From Yponomeuta sedellus (Eukaryota > Arthropoda > Insecta > Lepidoptera > Yponomeutidae): a stretch of 64,000 bases of DNA. The position numbers and the translations under genes were made by a program. Location: assembly GCA_934045075.1 (NCBI GenBank), contig OW203732.1, positions 19,531,889-19,595,888 on the forward strand, given 5' to 3'. Positions within the stretch are counted from its first letter, which is position 1, and every line of letters begins with the position of its first letter. The notes below the pieces were generated by a model. It did no database searches, was not told the DNA's origin, and saw only the letters and a list, made by a program, of their open reading frames with translations. Of the stretch, positions 46,181 to 59,062 are shown one piece after another.

Positions 46181-48039
46181 AAAAATGTTATGTCCCCACC
46201 GAGGGGCAAGAGTCTCTTCCCTGAGGAAGGTATAGGCCACACTCCACCACGGGGCCAACTCCGGTTTGTTGGAGGCTTGCAAAACTAGTGGATGGTCTTA
46301 CTGCCTTTTAGGACAATGCCCTATTAAACAACATCGCTCCCGCCGAGCGAAGCGAATATTTAATCCTACCTACATATTTAACATCTACCTATCTATCAAG
46401 ATAGGTACTTGAAAATTGTTCCAAGTTTGGTTTGTAATTTCAGACAAGATGTTCACCTGTTTTTTTTTTATGTTAGCATGGAATTAAGAATAACGCTTAA
46501 TTCTATGTTACTACAATCCGCTGACTGTACGATGTAAGGGCATAAAGAATCATAATCATTCATAAAGAATCTCAGTAGGTTAAATTAGATTTAAGTGTCA
46601 GATACCACAGAACATTTTTATGTTCTGTGTTATATACCTACTAACTTAGAATACCGTTGGAAAGCGTACCTATTTACCCAAAGAATCTAACAATAGCTCT
46701 AAGAGATGTCTATAATATAATTTCGGAAATATATTCATGGTGCCAATGTAATTGGACTAGACTGTAGAGTACTTTTAGATACAGTTTAATAATGATAGGG
46801 TCTGTTCATTTATTGTAAGATTTCGCATTCGGGCTGTTTTGCAAAGTGACGCCCGACTGCACAGAGGGTGTCTGTGACGTCAGTAATGCGAATAAAACTA
46901 TTTAATTTATTTAAAACGACGCCTAAAAGTCAGATTCTGCGCTCAGATCATCGCCGCCTCTGGTGAGGGTACCTAGTATTCTGGTTACATTACCTAATTG
47001 GATGGCAAGACTTATTCTCTGCCCGAGGTAAGAGCCAGCCCTGGGGTATTTACATTTTTTTTAGACTTACTAATATGAAACACTTCTAGACTGAGGCCAT
47101 TTGAACAAATGTACGGCGGCCCCCAGTAAGATTCGAACCCACCTTAGTAATCAGACGTGATACCGCTAGATCAATGAATCAGTCAAATAATTATTAAAAT
47201 CAACAAAATTAGTTAAATCATAGTGTTTTGACCCTCGAACCTGCACGTCCCACATTGTGGGAGCACAGAACAATATTACTGAGTTTAGAGCGAATTGAAC
47301 AGTATTATGTATTACATTAACGGCCAGTTTCTGAATTGAGAATGTCACTAAGTAAATACTTAAGTAACGTTCTGTCACGCTCTTTCCTGGGAAATTTGAG
47401 GAGACGGCACTACAGTTATCTATTTACTTGAATAGATAATTGAAAAAGGAAACTGGCCCTATATGTAGGAAAACTAATAAAAACTAAAGATTTAGGAAAT
47501 CATTTACCAAAAATATAGTCTGTGTGGTAGCGTCGGAGTAAGACTTGATTTTGTCTTAAGGTAAAGGGTGGTCCGAAATTAATCAAAATTGTCTTGTACA
47601 ATAAAAGAACAGACCTTGAAATAAAAAAAGTAGACCAATTGATATCTTATACAGGGTACCTATATCTACTTGGATCAAACCAAAAGTTGAAAGAAATATG
47701 GACAGTTAGACATCCCCAAATGATGGAGATACAGTAATGAATGATCAACTCAAGTTGATCTCTGTATCTCCGTCTAATCAAGCAAAATTAATCAAGTCCA
47801 TAAGACCATTTCGTCTTTCATCTTTGGCCAATTGACCAGTGTTTTTTTAAAAAGGAACTAAGTATTGTGTGTAATCAATGTTTTGATAATGTGATTGATA
47901 TTGTGATAAATGTTTCTGTATTCGGTATTGATACTGATCAAGTAAACGCATTAAATACATTGTAAAACCACTTGTTTTATTTGCACGTCTGACTTAGCTT
48001 AATAAGAAGGCAGTCGTGAATTCCCTTTATTTACAGTAG

Positions 48040-49045
48040 AACCATTTTTAAAAACCTATTTAGAGGCTAAAAATTTCACCCATGGACTCGAACCCGCAAC
48101 CTCTGGCTATCCGTACCAGCGCTCTACCAATTGAGCCAATGGGCGACTCACGGCATCAGTGAAATTTCGAACCTCTTTACAATATTCTCTGTATTACGTA
48201 CAGGCAGCGACATCTGACTTAAGCAAATTGCATTACTTACAGCCCCGACTACCTACTTTGCACTTAGGTTTAACATCAGAACGATATCACTGTACCCACA
48301 TGATTACACTATTTTTATTTTTAATGCACTAACCCGTGCTAAGGAACAAATTTAAAAACCTATTTAGAGGCTAAAAATTTCACCCATGCCGGGACTCGAA
48401 CCCGCAACCTCTGGCTATCCGTACCAGCGCTCTACCAATTGAGCCAATGGGCGACTCACGGCATCAGTGAAATTTCGAACCTCTTTACAATATTCTCTGT
48501 ATTACGTACAGGCAGCGACATCTGACTTAAGCAAATTGCATTACTTACAGCCCCGACTACCTACTTTGCAGTTAGGTTTAACATCGGAACGATATCTTTG
48601 TACCCACATGATTACACTATTTTTATTTTTAATGCACTAACCCGTGCTAAGCTTTTTAAGCTTTTAGCCTCTAAAAAGGTTTTTAAATTTGTTCCTTAGC
48701 ACGGGTTAGTGCATTAAAAATAAAAATAGTGTAATCATGTGGGTACAGTGATATCGTTCCGATGTTAAACCTAACTGCAAAGTAGGTAGTCGGGGCTGTA
48801 AGTAATGCAATTTGCTTAAGTCAGATGTCGCTGCCTGTACGTAATACAGAGAATATTGTAAAGAGGTTCGAAATTTCACTGATGCCGTGAGTCGCCCATT
48901 GGCTCAATTGGTAGAGCGCTGGTACGGATAGCCAGAGGTTGCGGGTTCGAGTCCCGGCATGGGTGAAATTTTTAGCCTCTAAATAGGTTTTTAAATTTGT
49001 TCCTTAGCACGGGTTAGTGCATTAAAAATAAAAATAGTGTAGTAG
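48040..49045. mobile_element. cluster of three family A copies (-, -, +)
   Basis: Minus copies at 48045-48302 and 48303-48652, plus copy at 48653-49042; the last two face tail to tail, giving an inverted repeat of roughly 350-nt arms. The three cores are nearly identical. Confidence 0.9.
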
Positions 49046-49375
49046 AACCAATGTCTAATTCCATGGTGGAACTACTGCAGATTTATTTTCGCTCTATATA
49101 GTTCCATTCACGCGTAAAAGTCCAAAGTATGGAACTAGTGACATAAGTGGAATGATAACAATCTTATATATTATTTCTATTTACACATTTAATCACACCG
49201 CTTTACCTAGTAACTCTTCATTCTCTCATTTATAGGTAACTTTGCAAATGCTTACTTTTATACATTACAGTTGGTACCAACATGATGCAAGTAATTCATC
49301 TGAATTGTTGATTGCACTTATGTTGATGGCAGCAGTACATAGTTAGAACTGAGATTTCCGCACTTAGCCTCATAA

Positions 49376-49500
49376 TTGGGCCACTGCTTCTCCAACTCTC
49401 TAAGGTTTGCTGGAAGAAATCCCTTTCAGAGATAAGCTCGCCTTTGTACATGTTATTTCTTATGTAATGTCCTGTTAAATGTTTTGTGTGCAATAAAGTT
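49376..49500 (+). repeat. LINE 3'-terminal repeat copy, 3' of Nubp2
   Basis: Same element as 14535-14652, with gtgtgcaataaagtta at its end. It lies about 190 bases past the Nubp2 stop codon, on the opposite strand. Confidence 0.65.
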
Positions 49501-49693
49501 AATTGGACCTAGCAATTGCTGAGGGTATGTTAACACTTCAAGCACAAGGGTGTCCTCGCGATGTTTTCCTTCACCGTTAGCGAATGGAATTGCGATAAAT
49601 TCACAAATGTATGGCGGCAAATGTACAAATTTTTGGGTAATAATATGCCGCCAATAACTTGAACTTTCTCTCCCAAATATTCTTGTAAAACTA

Positions 49694-49916
49694 TTATAAG
49701 CTCTCTGCCAACAGTTTTACTAGCTCCACAAACACTTTGCTAGTATTTGACTCTGGGAGTTCCTTTATTGCAGCAAGCCCTTGACCAGCCAACTTGCCGA
49801 CCCGCGGGTCGATGGGCACGGACCCCAGGAAGGGAACTTTCGCGATTTCGGCTAGCGACTTGCCTCCGCCTGATGAAAATATGTTTGTGCACTCGCTGCA
49901 GCTTGGACATTCATAG
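49694..49916 (-). CDS. Nubp2: Nubp2 exon 4 (codons 185-258, stop)
   Basis: Acceptor tttccag above 49916. Encodes [37 protein letters not shown] and the C-terminal helix. The CPxC cluster-binding motif is present. No clear AATAAA was found within the 60 bases after the stop. Confidence 0.95.
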
Positions 49917-52259
49917 CTGGAAATAAGGTATCATGGTTTAGAGACGGCTAAGCTTAATTGCTATATTAAAGTATATTTAAGCCATTCGTGTAAATAACAC
50001 AATCCAATTCAAGGGCATCCAATTAAACGGCTGAATGTCATTCAGTTGTTTAACAAAATGTTAAATAACCTGGCTGAAGGTGGATAGACAAGTAGCAAGT
50101 TGCGTCTGCTTCGGTAGAAAGAACATTTAAAAAATTGTTGATAGTTTCCTTACCCACTCATGTTCTCAATTATGCCCAGAATGGGTATGCCAGTCTTACG
50201 GCAGAATGTGACCTCCTTGCGAACATCCTCTATGGCTACTTCCTGAGGAGTGGTAACCAATATGGCCCCACAGTGAGGCACTTGCCGTAGGTTCTCCATC
50301 ACTGTTATGTGCTCGTCTGACGTCCCTAAGAGCAAATAATATTATTAGTAATTTAAATTAGACATTCTTTCGTTGTGTTTATTTGCATTTGAGTTGGATC
50401 ATAATTACCCAACTACAATTATTATGAAGGTCATTGTAACATCTGCCTTCTATTTCTTGTTGTAATGCCAACCAGCCTATGTTGAGATTTGTTGTCTGCT
50501 AAGCAGAATATCCATACACATTTTGGTACATGTTGTAACTTGTAAGGCTAAAATTTCTCTTTACCCATTTTCCCAAGCTCTTGATGTGGGTGGTGGTTTC
50601 ATGACAGTGAGAATATTAGCTATTTTACCAATTGTTTTGCAAGTATATATTTATAATGCGAAGATACAGCCTTTTTGACTTTCTGTGGCCCACCCACATT
50701 TTGCCTAAAACAGAGCTTTATTTAAAAACCTATTTAGAGGCTAAAAATTTCACCCATGCCGGGATTCGAACCCGCAACCTCTGGCTATCCGTGCCAGCGC
50801 TCTACCAATTGAGCCAATGGGCGACTCACGGCATCAGTGAAATTTCGAACCTCTTTACACTATTCTCTGTATTACGTACAGGCAGCGACATCTGACTTAA
50901 GCAAATTGCATTACTACTTACAGCCCCGACTACCTACTTTGCAGTTAGGTTTTAACATTAAAATAAAAATATTATAATCATGTGGGTACAGTGACATCGT
51001 TCCGATGTTAAAACCTAACTGCAAAGTAGGTAGTCGGGGCTATAAGTAATGCAATTTGCTTAAGTCAGATGTCGCTGCCTGTACGTAATACAGAGAATAG
51101 TGTAAAGAGGTTCGAAATTTCACTGATGCCGTGAGTCGCCCATTGGCTCAATTGGTAGAGCACTGGCACGGATAGCCAGAGATTGCGGGTTCGAATCCCG
51201 GCATGGGTGACATTTTTAGCCTCTAAATAGGTTTTTAAATTTGTTCCTTAGCACGGGTTAGTGCATTAAAAATAAAAATAGTGTAACAGAGCTTTATGTT
51301 TGTAGGTACATATTAGTTACTTTGTAGGATAAAGCTGTACTTGTACCTAAACTAAACTATGCAATCGAAGGATGTGATTACATGTGATGCTTTATGTGGG
51401 TGTCTCTAAGCACAAATAAATTATTTATGTAGGTATCTATAATTTTCCTCCATCAATATGTTCTGCAAGCTGATAGTTTTCTGATCTAAATAACGAAATA
51501 AATTCTTTACAAAAATAACTTCAGAATATTTATCTCTAACAGTTGTCTTTTTCTTGTACATAACTATCCATTTGATCAGGTTAAACATTTAGACTACAAA
51601 GTGTCCAAATATGCATGTATTTGACAGTACAGAGTAAGCTAAATTGTTCTCTATTTTATCTAAATAAGACAACTTCATACAACTCCATACTTATATGATC
51701 ACACCTCTGGCCCTAGAAAATCAAGGCCATTTGTAAGACAAGTAAAAACTATTGTGTTTTAATTTCTCTGACTCTTACTAGGAGCTAGAAAAAGTTTACT
51801 TACCTGGTGGAGTATCAATAATAAGGAAATCCAAATCCTGCCAGCAAACATCTTCAAGAAACTGCTTTATCATCGAAGTCTTCTTCGGTCCCCGCCATAC
51901 CACAGCGTCGTTGCGAGAATTTAGCAGGAACCCAATAGACATGACCCCCAATCGCTGTTCATTGTCTGTGTAGACAGGAATCCAGCCTTCCGGTCCTTGG
52001 TGCACGCTTTGGCTTTCTAAATTCAGAATATGTGGCACACTGGGGCCGCAGAGATCCACGTCTAGTAAACCGACCTGAAAACAAAAAAATTGCGACTCAA
52101 GTAACCCAGAATTGCCTACGAAGATAAGTAAAGGACAGTAATCCTAACCTTAAACCCACTTTCTTTCAGTGATAGTGCGAGCTGAGTACTGACAGTGGAC
52201 TTTCCGACACCACCTTTACCTGAAAGAACCAATATTACACGCTTCACGTCGTCCAGCAT
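49694..52259 (-). CDS. Nubp2: NUBP2/Cfd1, cytosolic Fe-S cluster assembly P-loop ATPase, 4 exons
   Basis: Scaffold of cytosolic and nuclear iron-sulfur protein assembly; in eukaryotes it forms a complex with NUBP1/Nbp35 and passes [4Fe-4S] clusters to target proteins (family knowledge). Exons in transcript order: 52149-52259, 51804-52074, 50154-50325, 49694-49916. Lengths 111+271+172+223 = 777 nt, phase kept, 258 residues, close to the family's usual 260-270. The deviant Walker [10 protein letters not shown] is at residues 14-22, MRP-type DVDLCGPS at 42-49, [15 protein letters not shown] near 117-131, and CPSC (188-191) supplies the bridging Cys pair, followed by E-C (193-194). The C-terminus [10 protein letters not shown] ends at TAA (49694-49696). 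Intron 2 holds an inverted pair of family A repeats. Converges on cry1. Confidence 0.97.
50154..50325 (-). CDS. Nubp2: Nubp2 exon 3 (codons 128-185)
   Basis: Acceptor tcttag above 50325, donor gtaagg below 50154. Encodes [32 protein letters not shown] and [13 protein letters not shown], the switch and nucleotide-sensing part of the MRP-type NTPase fold; phase 2 end. Confidence 0.96.
50716..51290. mobile_element. inverted pair of family A copies in Nubp2 intron 2
   Basis: Minus copy 50716-50955 and plus copy 50956-51288 meet at their upstream ends near 50960. The arms can fold into a ~240-bp stem. Confidence 0.9.
51804..52074 (-). CDS. Nubp2: Nubp2 exon 2 (codons 38-128)
   Basis: Acceptor ttttcag above 52074, donor gtaagt below 51804. 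Encodes [17 protein letters not shown] through [19 protein letters not shown] to [11 protein letters not shown]; phase 1 end. Confidence 0.96.
52149..52259 (-). CDS. Nubp2: Nubp2 exon 1 (codons 1-37)
   Basis: ATG at 52257-52259. [20 protein letters not shown] followed by the first helix ending ESGFK; the donor gttagg begins at 52148. The start lies a few residues before the P-loop, as usual for NUBP2, which lacks the N-terminal Cys extension of NUBP1. Confidence 0.95.
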
Positions 52260-53848
52260 TTTATAAATTTCTTGAAAACCACGAATGTTGAAAACAAACT
52301 AAAACACACGAAAAGAAAACTTTCCAAACAACAAATCGAAACAAATGTCACCAAAACAAAATATTTTAGAACCACAGATTAGTCTAGAACATCCGTCTAT
52401 GGTATAGAAAGATTTGGTTGCGTTCATCCTAACCTTTAGAGGCGTAGAGGGACTATCTACGTAGGTATGTTCTCTTCTCGGCCCATTCAATGACGTGCCC
52501 AAAGATAATGGACGTGCCGACATTGCCGTGCTGCATAAGATAGGACTGTGAATGGGGTGGGCTTCTTATTTGCACATGCGCAAAGCTGTACAGAGGCGCC
52601 ACCTACATGTCAAATTATTTTTCTTCAGTTTTGTAAAGATTTTTACGGTAGTGGTTGTGCTTTTTGTGTGCCGGTGCTGTAATTGGAAATGATACATTTA
52701 CCACACTTATTATTGGATTCTTGGACGTTTTATGAAACAGTTTACTTGTGATATTGTTTTCTGTGTTTATCCTGTTCATTTGAGTCGTGGTTTTAGTGTT
52801 TTCGTTTGAGTACGATTTAGTTTTGTCGAGCGGTGCATGGATTTGTCTCGGCGACCTGCAGCTATAATTCGTGTTTTATTCTGCATTCTCACTGCTTGCT
52901 AAGGTATTTATGTCTTTCTCATGCAATATAAAGTTTCCTTTACGGCATTTTATGTCCTATTTCAGCATTGGTGCACAGTTTAATGACGCCTCTTGGTCAT
53001 GTTATTTGATTGCTGGCATGCGGGCAATCTATAGGTATGCCATACGAAATGGTCTTGCACCCTTCTATGGGGTGGCACAAGGGTTCCCTCTCTGGTTAAT
53101 ATGCGACTTGCGTGTCTAGGAACTATAATGTGGCTAGGCCACGCATTTTCTTTGATGCATCGGATGGATTTTAAGTAAACAATAAATAAAATTTACTTCA
53201 TACTCCGAAAACCAAGCCTCACAAACCAAAACTCTACGAACCAAGACAACACTGCCTTTCGGCGGTGGTTTTCACAATCATGTGAAATAAATAATCTGCA
53301 TTCTAGTAAAAACTAAACATGCATGCTAACATAACATGTGCTATTCTCACAATTTACTAACAAAAATCTCACAAATTCTATTAAGGTGTTTTTAAGGTCT
53401 CCCTGGGATACAGGCATCAGCTTATGTATGTACAATTTCACTAAAACAATCCTAGCTAGAGCAAAAGTTTCTTCCATAATTATCCATAAGGGGAGTCTGT
53501 ATAGTATTTCCCAAACATTGTTACATTCCGACACTATGCTAAATACTATTAAGATTTATATTGTGTTACTTTGTCTAACTTCTACGGTTGCTCATTTGTT
53601 GCACACACGGTTGTTCTGTACATACCACCCCTTACATTGGCCTGTTACTTATATTGGCAGTTAGTCTATATTTTGGAGTGATTCTTAACATAAAAATCTA
53701 TTTATTGTAACATTAATAAGTATTAATTTAATGAACAATAATAATATATGGTATCTAGCAAATCTAGTCTTACACAGGACACTTTTAAGAACCCCCTATT
53801 GCAGTTACAGTTGCCTGGGTTAAGCCTACTTCAACATAAAATATTCTT
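52260..53848. other. region 5' of Nubp2; possible divergent transcript start
   Basis: Nubp2 would be transcribed leftward from here. On the + strand at 52837 a short frame MDLSRRPAAIIRVLFCILTA plus C ends in TAA, followed at once by a possible donor aag|gtattt (52900 on). It could be a leader exon or chance. Nothing else coding was recognised. Confidence 0.35.
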
Positions 53849-54160
53849 ATTTTTTCTAATATTCTCATGTGCGGCATTTAACCACGCTGACATCGGCAAT
53901 ATGAATACACAGTTCTGATTATGTTAAATTACTTTTTCTACTACTTTGTGAATAGATTATTTGCTCAAAAACTTTTAAGCTCTTTCAATTTACAAAATTT
54001 TGGTATTTTTTCTAATATTCTCATGTGCGGAATTTAACCACGCTGACATCGGCAATATGAATACACAGTTCTGATTATGTTAAATTACTTTTTCTACTAC
54101 TTTGTGAATAGATTATTTGCTCAAAAACTTTTAAGCTCTTTCAATTTACAAAATTTTGGT
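53849..54160 (+). repeat. tandem duplication, 156-bp unit x2
   Basis: Units 53849-54004 and 54005-54160 differ at one visible position (gcggcattta versus gcggaattta). Non-coding. Confidence 0.95.
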
Positions 54161-54669
54161 AGGTACCTACTTACTACCTTTTTTGTATTCCCAACAAGTA
54201 AATTTCAGGCACTAATTTCATGTTTTAAGTCGTTATAAGGGTAGGCAGAGACTAGTATCAATTTACTAGTCTCTGCTGCCCTTTCAGATTACAGGTGTCA
54301 GTTTAAATTGTACATTTCATGTACCCATACATAAATTATGCAAATTTGTTCAACAATTACAGTTCAACACTAACTCACTAATTAAAGTTTTCTCATCATC
54401 ATTCATTTGTAAACTAATGGCGAGTGTCAATAGTAAACCCCAAGGTTACTGTGTCCTGCCTAAGACAAAATAGAGACTGCAGAAGTATTACTCAATACCG
54501 TGTTACCAAAAGCTCCTATGGCACTTGGGGTTGTAACTAGTTGTGTAACTGTTGTGAACTAGTGTTACTATTTTATGAGCATAACTTTGTAATAATTATA
54601 ATGTTGCGTGCTTTACAGGATCCACAAAGAACATACTTTTAGTCCTAAATATCATCTGTATGTAATAAA

Positions 54670-54872
54670 CCATGGACGACCTCTGTGGCGCCGCAGTAGC
54701 GCATGTGCCTTGCGCTATTTCCCGGGTTCGAACCCCGTCTGGGGAATAGAAAACCCCCGGTCTTGGATGTTTACATGTTTTTGACGTCGTTATTTCTGGT
54801 TCCCACATCACAGGGTATCCTAGGGTGGGACCAGAAGCAATGTATGTGCCTGTATGTAAATGTTATGTTATA
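54670..54872 (+). mobile_element. family C tRNA-derived SINE
   Basis: acctctgtggcgccgcagta, cccgggttcgaaccccgtct, then the family body. Confidence 0.82.
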
Positions 54873-55419
54873 TTGATTCTAAAATTGACTGCTGTCAAGA
54901 GACATCTAAGAGCACATAAATGCTACTTTCCACAATCATCCGACTATCCCACTAAGACGGAAAATGGTCAGGTATGATATACCTATGTACTTAACTGCTC
55001 ATAAATCGTACCGTTAGATAATTAAGTTTACTTAAGATAGCTACGACAATAGGCTACTTATTATAAAGTAAAAAAATTAGACCCTGTAGATGATAAACCT
55101 AGTAAGGACTACATCCAGCTACGCCGAAACGAATTTGCTCTCTCAAACACGTGCACACCTCAATTTGACGAAAACACAATTCAACGATGCTTCTGTCTTC
55201 ATCCTTTGCACGACAGTCATAGCCCTGGCCTGGCGTAAATAAATAAGAAGGGTGAAGCAAAAGTCATTAGTTCTGCCCACCCCATTGCGCTTTATAGCGC
55301 GGGGGTGCTTGCCACAATCTTTGAATATCACAAATATGTATGGTAATTTTTATGGGGGTCACTACGCACAATATTGATGTTTATCTTTAAAGGTGTAGTT
55401 GGGAAAACAGAGAAATCGT

Positions 55420-55690
55420 GTATTACTTACAACGCGTCACAGTTGGGCCATTGTATTTAGCAATGTGGTAAGTGCGCTTCAGCTCGCGTCGAAGTTGGGC
55501 CAGTGGTTAAAGCCAATGATGTGAACATAGAACATTACCTACGCGTCGTAGTTGGGCTATTAGAGCAATGTTGTAAATGTACTTCAGCTACGCATCGTAG
55601 TTGGGCTATTGGTTAAAGCGTTAAAATTGCGCCTTACTTTTCTTTCCTTGCGAAAAAAGGAAAGAAAAGTACGCCTGCCAAGTTGCTAGG
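55420..55690 (+). repeat. degenerate tandem repeat and 15-bp hairpin
   Basis: Four to five units of acgcgtcgtagttgggcta type with about 60-bp spacing, then a hairpin acttttctttcctt / aaggaaagaaaagt (55636-55671). Confidence 0.7.
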
Positions 55691-56424
55691 GCTGGTCTTC
55701 TGAAGCTCCCTAACTTACTAAATATTTAATTCCGAGAAATATGTAATTACTATGTTGATACCTCCCAACTAGGGCTTCTATCCGTCCGGATTTATCCAGT
55801 TCAGAGGGCACTGCGCGAGTCGATTACCACACAAACGTAATTTAGCTTTAATTTAAAAACGAAACTGCCTATAAGCTTTTATCATACTACGATAAGGACA
55901 CTATAAGTTTGACACTTGTTTCCCGATAAAGCAAAAAAATATGTTTCTCGTATGTGACTTCCCCTTTTTCGAAAAATAAAGCCCTTTATACGTTAGACAC
56001 TTGGTGATATGGCCCCTTCGAGTCTTCGGGTAGCCTTAAAAAACCGAGCCTTTTAAGCCTATTCGCCGCGCGGAGAGCGCCTTCTTAAAGCTATTCTCAA
56101 GACAGCATCTTGCAACATATTTCATTTTACACAACTCGCTAACCTAAATAACTTAGTGTATTTATCAAAGTGTGCAATTAAAATTCCCGAGAATAGCCGC
56201 TGTGCGCGAGACAGTTCTCGAAGCTATGAAGTAAGCTCGAAGCAGGAGGTCTTTTTTGTGCACCCTTTATAATGCCGGCTACGAAATCGTATAGGCCTAG
56301 GAGTGGCTCTATTTCTTACTAAATACTTTAAAAACAGAATGTTTCAAGTTTATTAGCACTTGTATTCTGAAGTGGTTTTAAATGTGTCAACATCATGTAA
56401 TGTTCTCAATACCAACAAAATGTT

Positions 56425-56595
56425 ATTCAAGTGTTAAAAACCTATTTAGAGGCTAAAAATTTCACCCATGCCGGGACTCGAACCCGCGACCACTGGCTAA
56501 CCGTGCCAGCGCTCTCCCAACTGAGCTAATGGGTGACTTACCGCCATTAGTGAAATTTCGAACCGCTTTACAATACTCTCTGTATTACGTACAAA
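56425..56595 (-). mobile_element. family A copy, truncated
   Basis: Core gccgggactcgaacccgcga; ends at ctgtattacgtaca. Confidence 0.85.
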
Positions 56596-58507
56596 AATTC
56601 AAGTGACCAAAACCGTCACTTGCTTACCGAACCATTTTTTATGAGATGACTACTCCCATAAATTTAATAAGTACCTGGAGGAAGAAGGCGCTATTAGGGT
56701 TCATAACAAACTGGCGCAGAAAAAATCTAATAAGAAGATCTCGACTGCAAACCTAATAAAAGAAGGTCTAAAATGCTCCTGTGACACCCTTAAAATAAGT
56801 GTAAAGTTTACTTATCCACAAGAGCAATTTAAGTTGTTTAAAGAAAGATAATTGGGAAGTGGGTTAAGCCGTCTTACGTAAATTGTTGCTACGGAATAGC
56901 GCACGAAGTACGCCGAAAAAGCACGCTCGACTTTGGGCAATGAAATAAACAACCCAATAAGATACAATCTCGTCGCGAGAATCTTGCCAAGAATTCCGCC
57001 GAGCTGAAGAATTTACTAAGATTAAGTCGGTTATCGAGTGGTAAATAGGAATATCCAGAAGTAACTTTTAAATGTATTCGACAGTTCTAGTCAAAGAAGC
57101 TGCAGAAAATGCTGAGACTTTTTATATACCTAGATGTTTTATGGCGTTTAGTAACAAGACTTATCTACACCAAATATGTTATATGCCCACTTATACCATA
57201 CGCTGCATCGTCTTATAACTGCAGCGCGCTGTAGTACCGAGATATGATTGTAGCCCGTTCTTTTAACTGGATAAGTACTCGACTTATGAATTAACTAGTA
57301 ATAGCAACTACGAGGAGACTAAAAGCAAATTGATCGCAAACATCCGTTAGGGGACTACACCAGAGGAAAACAATACAATCATTTTGAGATCAGCGTTGTC
57401 GATAAAGACCCTTGCCATATGCTCTGCGAATAATTACGTTTCCAGATCACCGAAACCCGACCTTTCGTCTCATTTCGTAGCCTATTGCCGTAATCAAGTC
57501 GTGATCGACCTTTTTTCCCCGACTGTACTGTATACCGCTTGGGCAATGCTCTCTCAAGATAAGCCGTGATATTTACCAGAACAAGACCCAGCTGTGAAGG
57601 ATGACTTCAGATTGTAATGACCTAACTCTCGATGAATTGACGTCTGTGCTTGACATTTTTAAATGAGAGCCTTTGAAGTATCTTCCGGCTTTTTTACGTC
57701 ATCTGAGATGATGGTACTCTTCTATGTTTGAATTCACCGTCTATTGGTAAATTACCTTAGTGAAGATGGCAGATGATTTAGCATCAAAGTACGCGATTAC
57801 TTCTGGCAAAGCTAAATTTCCTGAAAAATACTGAAAGTCGAAGTCCTCAGAAGAATTCATAGGAAGGTGGGTCTTGTTCGCACCATCAAGCAGCGGAAAA
57901 GAGCCTAAGAGGTGGTGGAGCAAAGGAGCACTTAGGCAAAGTGCTGCGATGCCTGAGGTACCAATTGCTGCAGACTAATATGATGGGCATGGTGGAAGTA
58001 AGGCTGGCCACGAGGAATATGTCATGCTTGTGCAACAAAGAGTGGACCGGTGTTAAAACCGCGGAGAAGCGGTTCAGAACAGAGCACTGAACAGAGACCG
58101 TTGCAAAGAGCCGACTCCAGTGATGAAGAGGCACTTTAAGAAGAAGAAGAAAACTCAGTTTTCCAGATCGAGGATCGAAACTGAAGTCCACCAGCCTTCA
58201 ATATGTTAATGGCTACAGAAAAGTTACTAACGCCTGATCCAAGTAATCGTCAAACGAAATGCCATCGAACTGGCAGAAAAGTTTATTTAGACGGGGACCC
58301 GGACATACCCTACGGTCGCCGGTATAACGAGGGGAGAAAATCCAATCACCCGCCCCCATTGCAAGTGACGAATGCAATTTTTCCCCCAACTCACTCTCAT
58401 AATGGGAGTTTTTCCGTTGACATTAATAAGACTTAACTGGGAGGCAATTTTAACATTTAGACTTTAATTGCGACAGCATTAGTGAATTATAGTACGTATA
58501 CTCGCCA

Positions 58508-58612
58508 CCAATGGGCATTACCCCCCAGTAATGGCACAACCTTGTGCTATGGCACTCATTAGGGGAGGGCTAAATCCAGCAGTGGACTTATATAGCCTGA
58601 AAAAGAAGAAGA
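58508..58612 (+). mobile_element. family D repeat, 5'-truncated
   Basis: gggcattaccccccagtaat, then gtggacttatatagcctgaa and the GAA tail. Confidence 0.78.
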
Positions 58613-58852
58613 TACTCGCCACCTATGCCACTTGCTGCAGTAAAGGAAAACATCGTGTGGAAAACTAAGTGTCTGAGATGATCACATACCTTAGCGCTTG
58701 TAATTGCCAATACGCTGTAGGAACGCATGATCATCATTAACTCTATTCTCTCTCTCTGAGACGGCCTCTGCCCGGCATTTGGATGTATATAAAACGCAAA
58801 AAAACATTGCTAAAGGCCGTGAAGATTTCGAGAACTGAGGCATAATTACGCG

Positions 58853-59062
58853 CACCAAATCCTGTCGAAATCCTGCCGGTTGCGATAGCCATTGACCGGT
58901 TTTTGAGAGTTAGACGAATGGAATCGATCAGCATGGGCAAAATGTCAGGATTTGGCCATCAATCAATTAACAATTACTGGAAAGTCCCGACTTTTGTAAT
59001 AAAATTTAAAACGTGCGACTAGCGTCGTCGTTTTACCCTGGCAGGATTTGGTGCGTGTAATA
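58853..59062. mobile_element. MITE, same family as 43897-44012
   Basis: Left acgcgcaccaaatcctg, right caggatttggtgcgtgt. About 207 bp. Confidence 0.7.

Larger units (their letters stand above)
44450..47980. other. intergenic, no gene recognised
   Basis: Besides the SINE copies, a GC-rich patch at 45121-45230 (gcgcgcaaaaatgtaattcg) stands out. Short open frames here show no family match that I recognise. Confidence 0.5.
54875..58505. other. no gene recognised
   Basis: Unique-looking sequence with one truncated family A copy (56425-56595). Several 60-100 codon frames at 57384-58436 on both strands lack recognisable domains. Confidence 0.5.

Noticed and set aside
57384..58436. Several 60-101 codon frames as a possible gene
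   Set aside because: No domain, splice logic or codon pattern that I can support; frames conflict on both strands.
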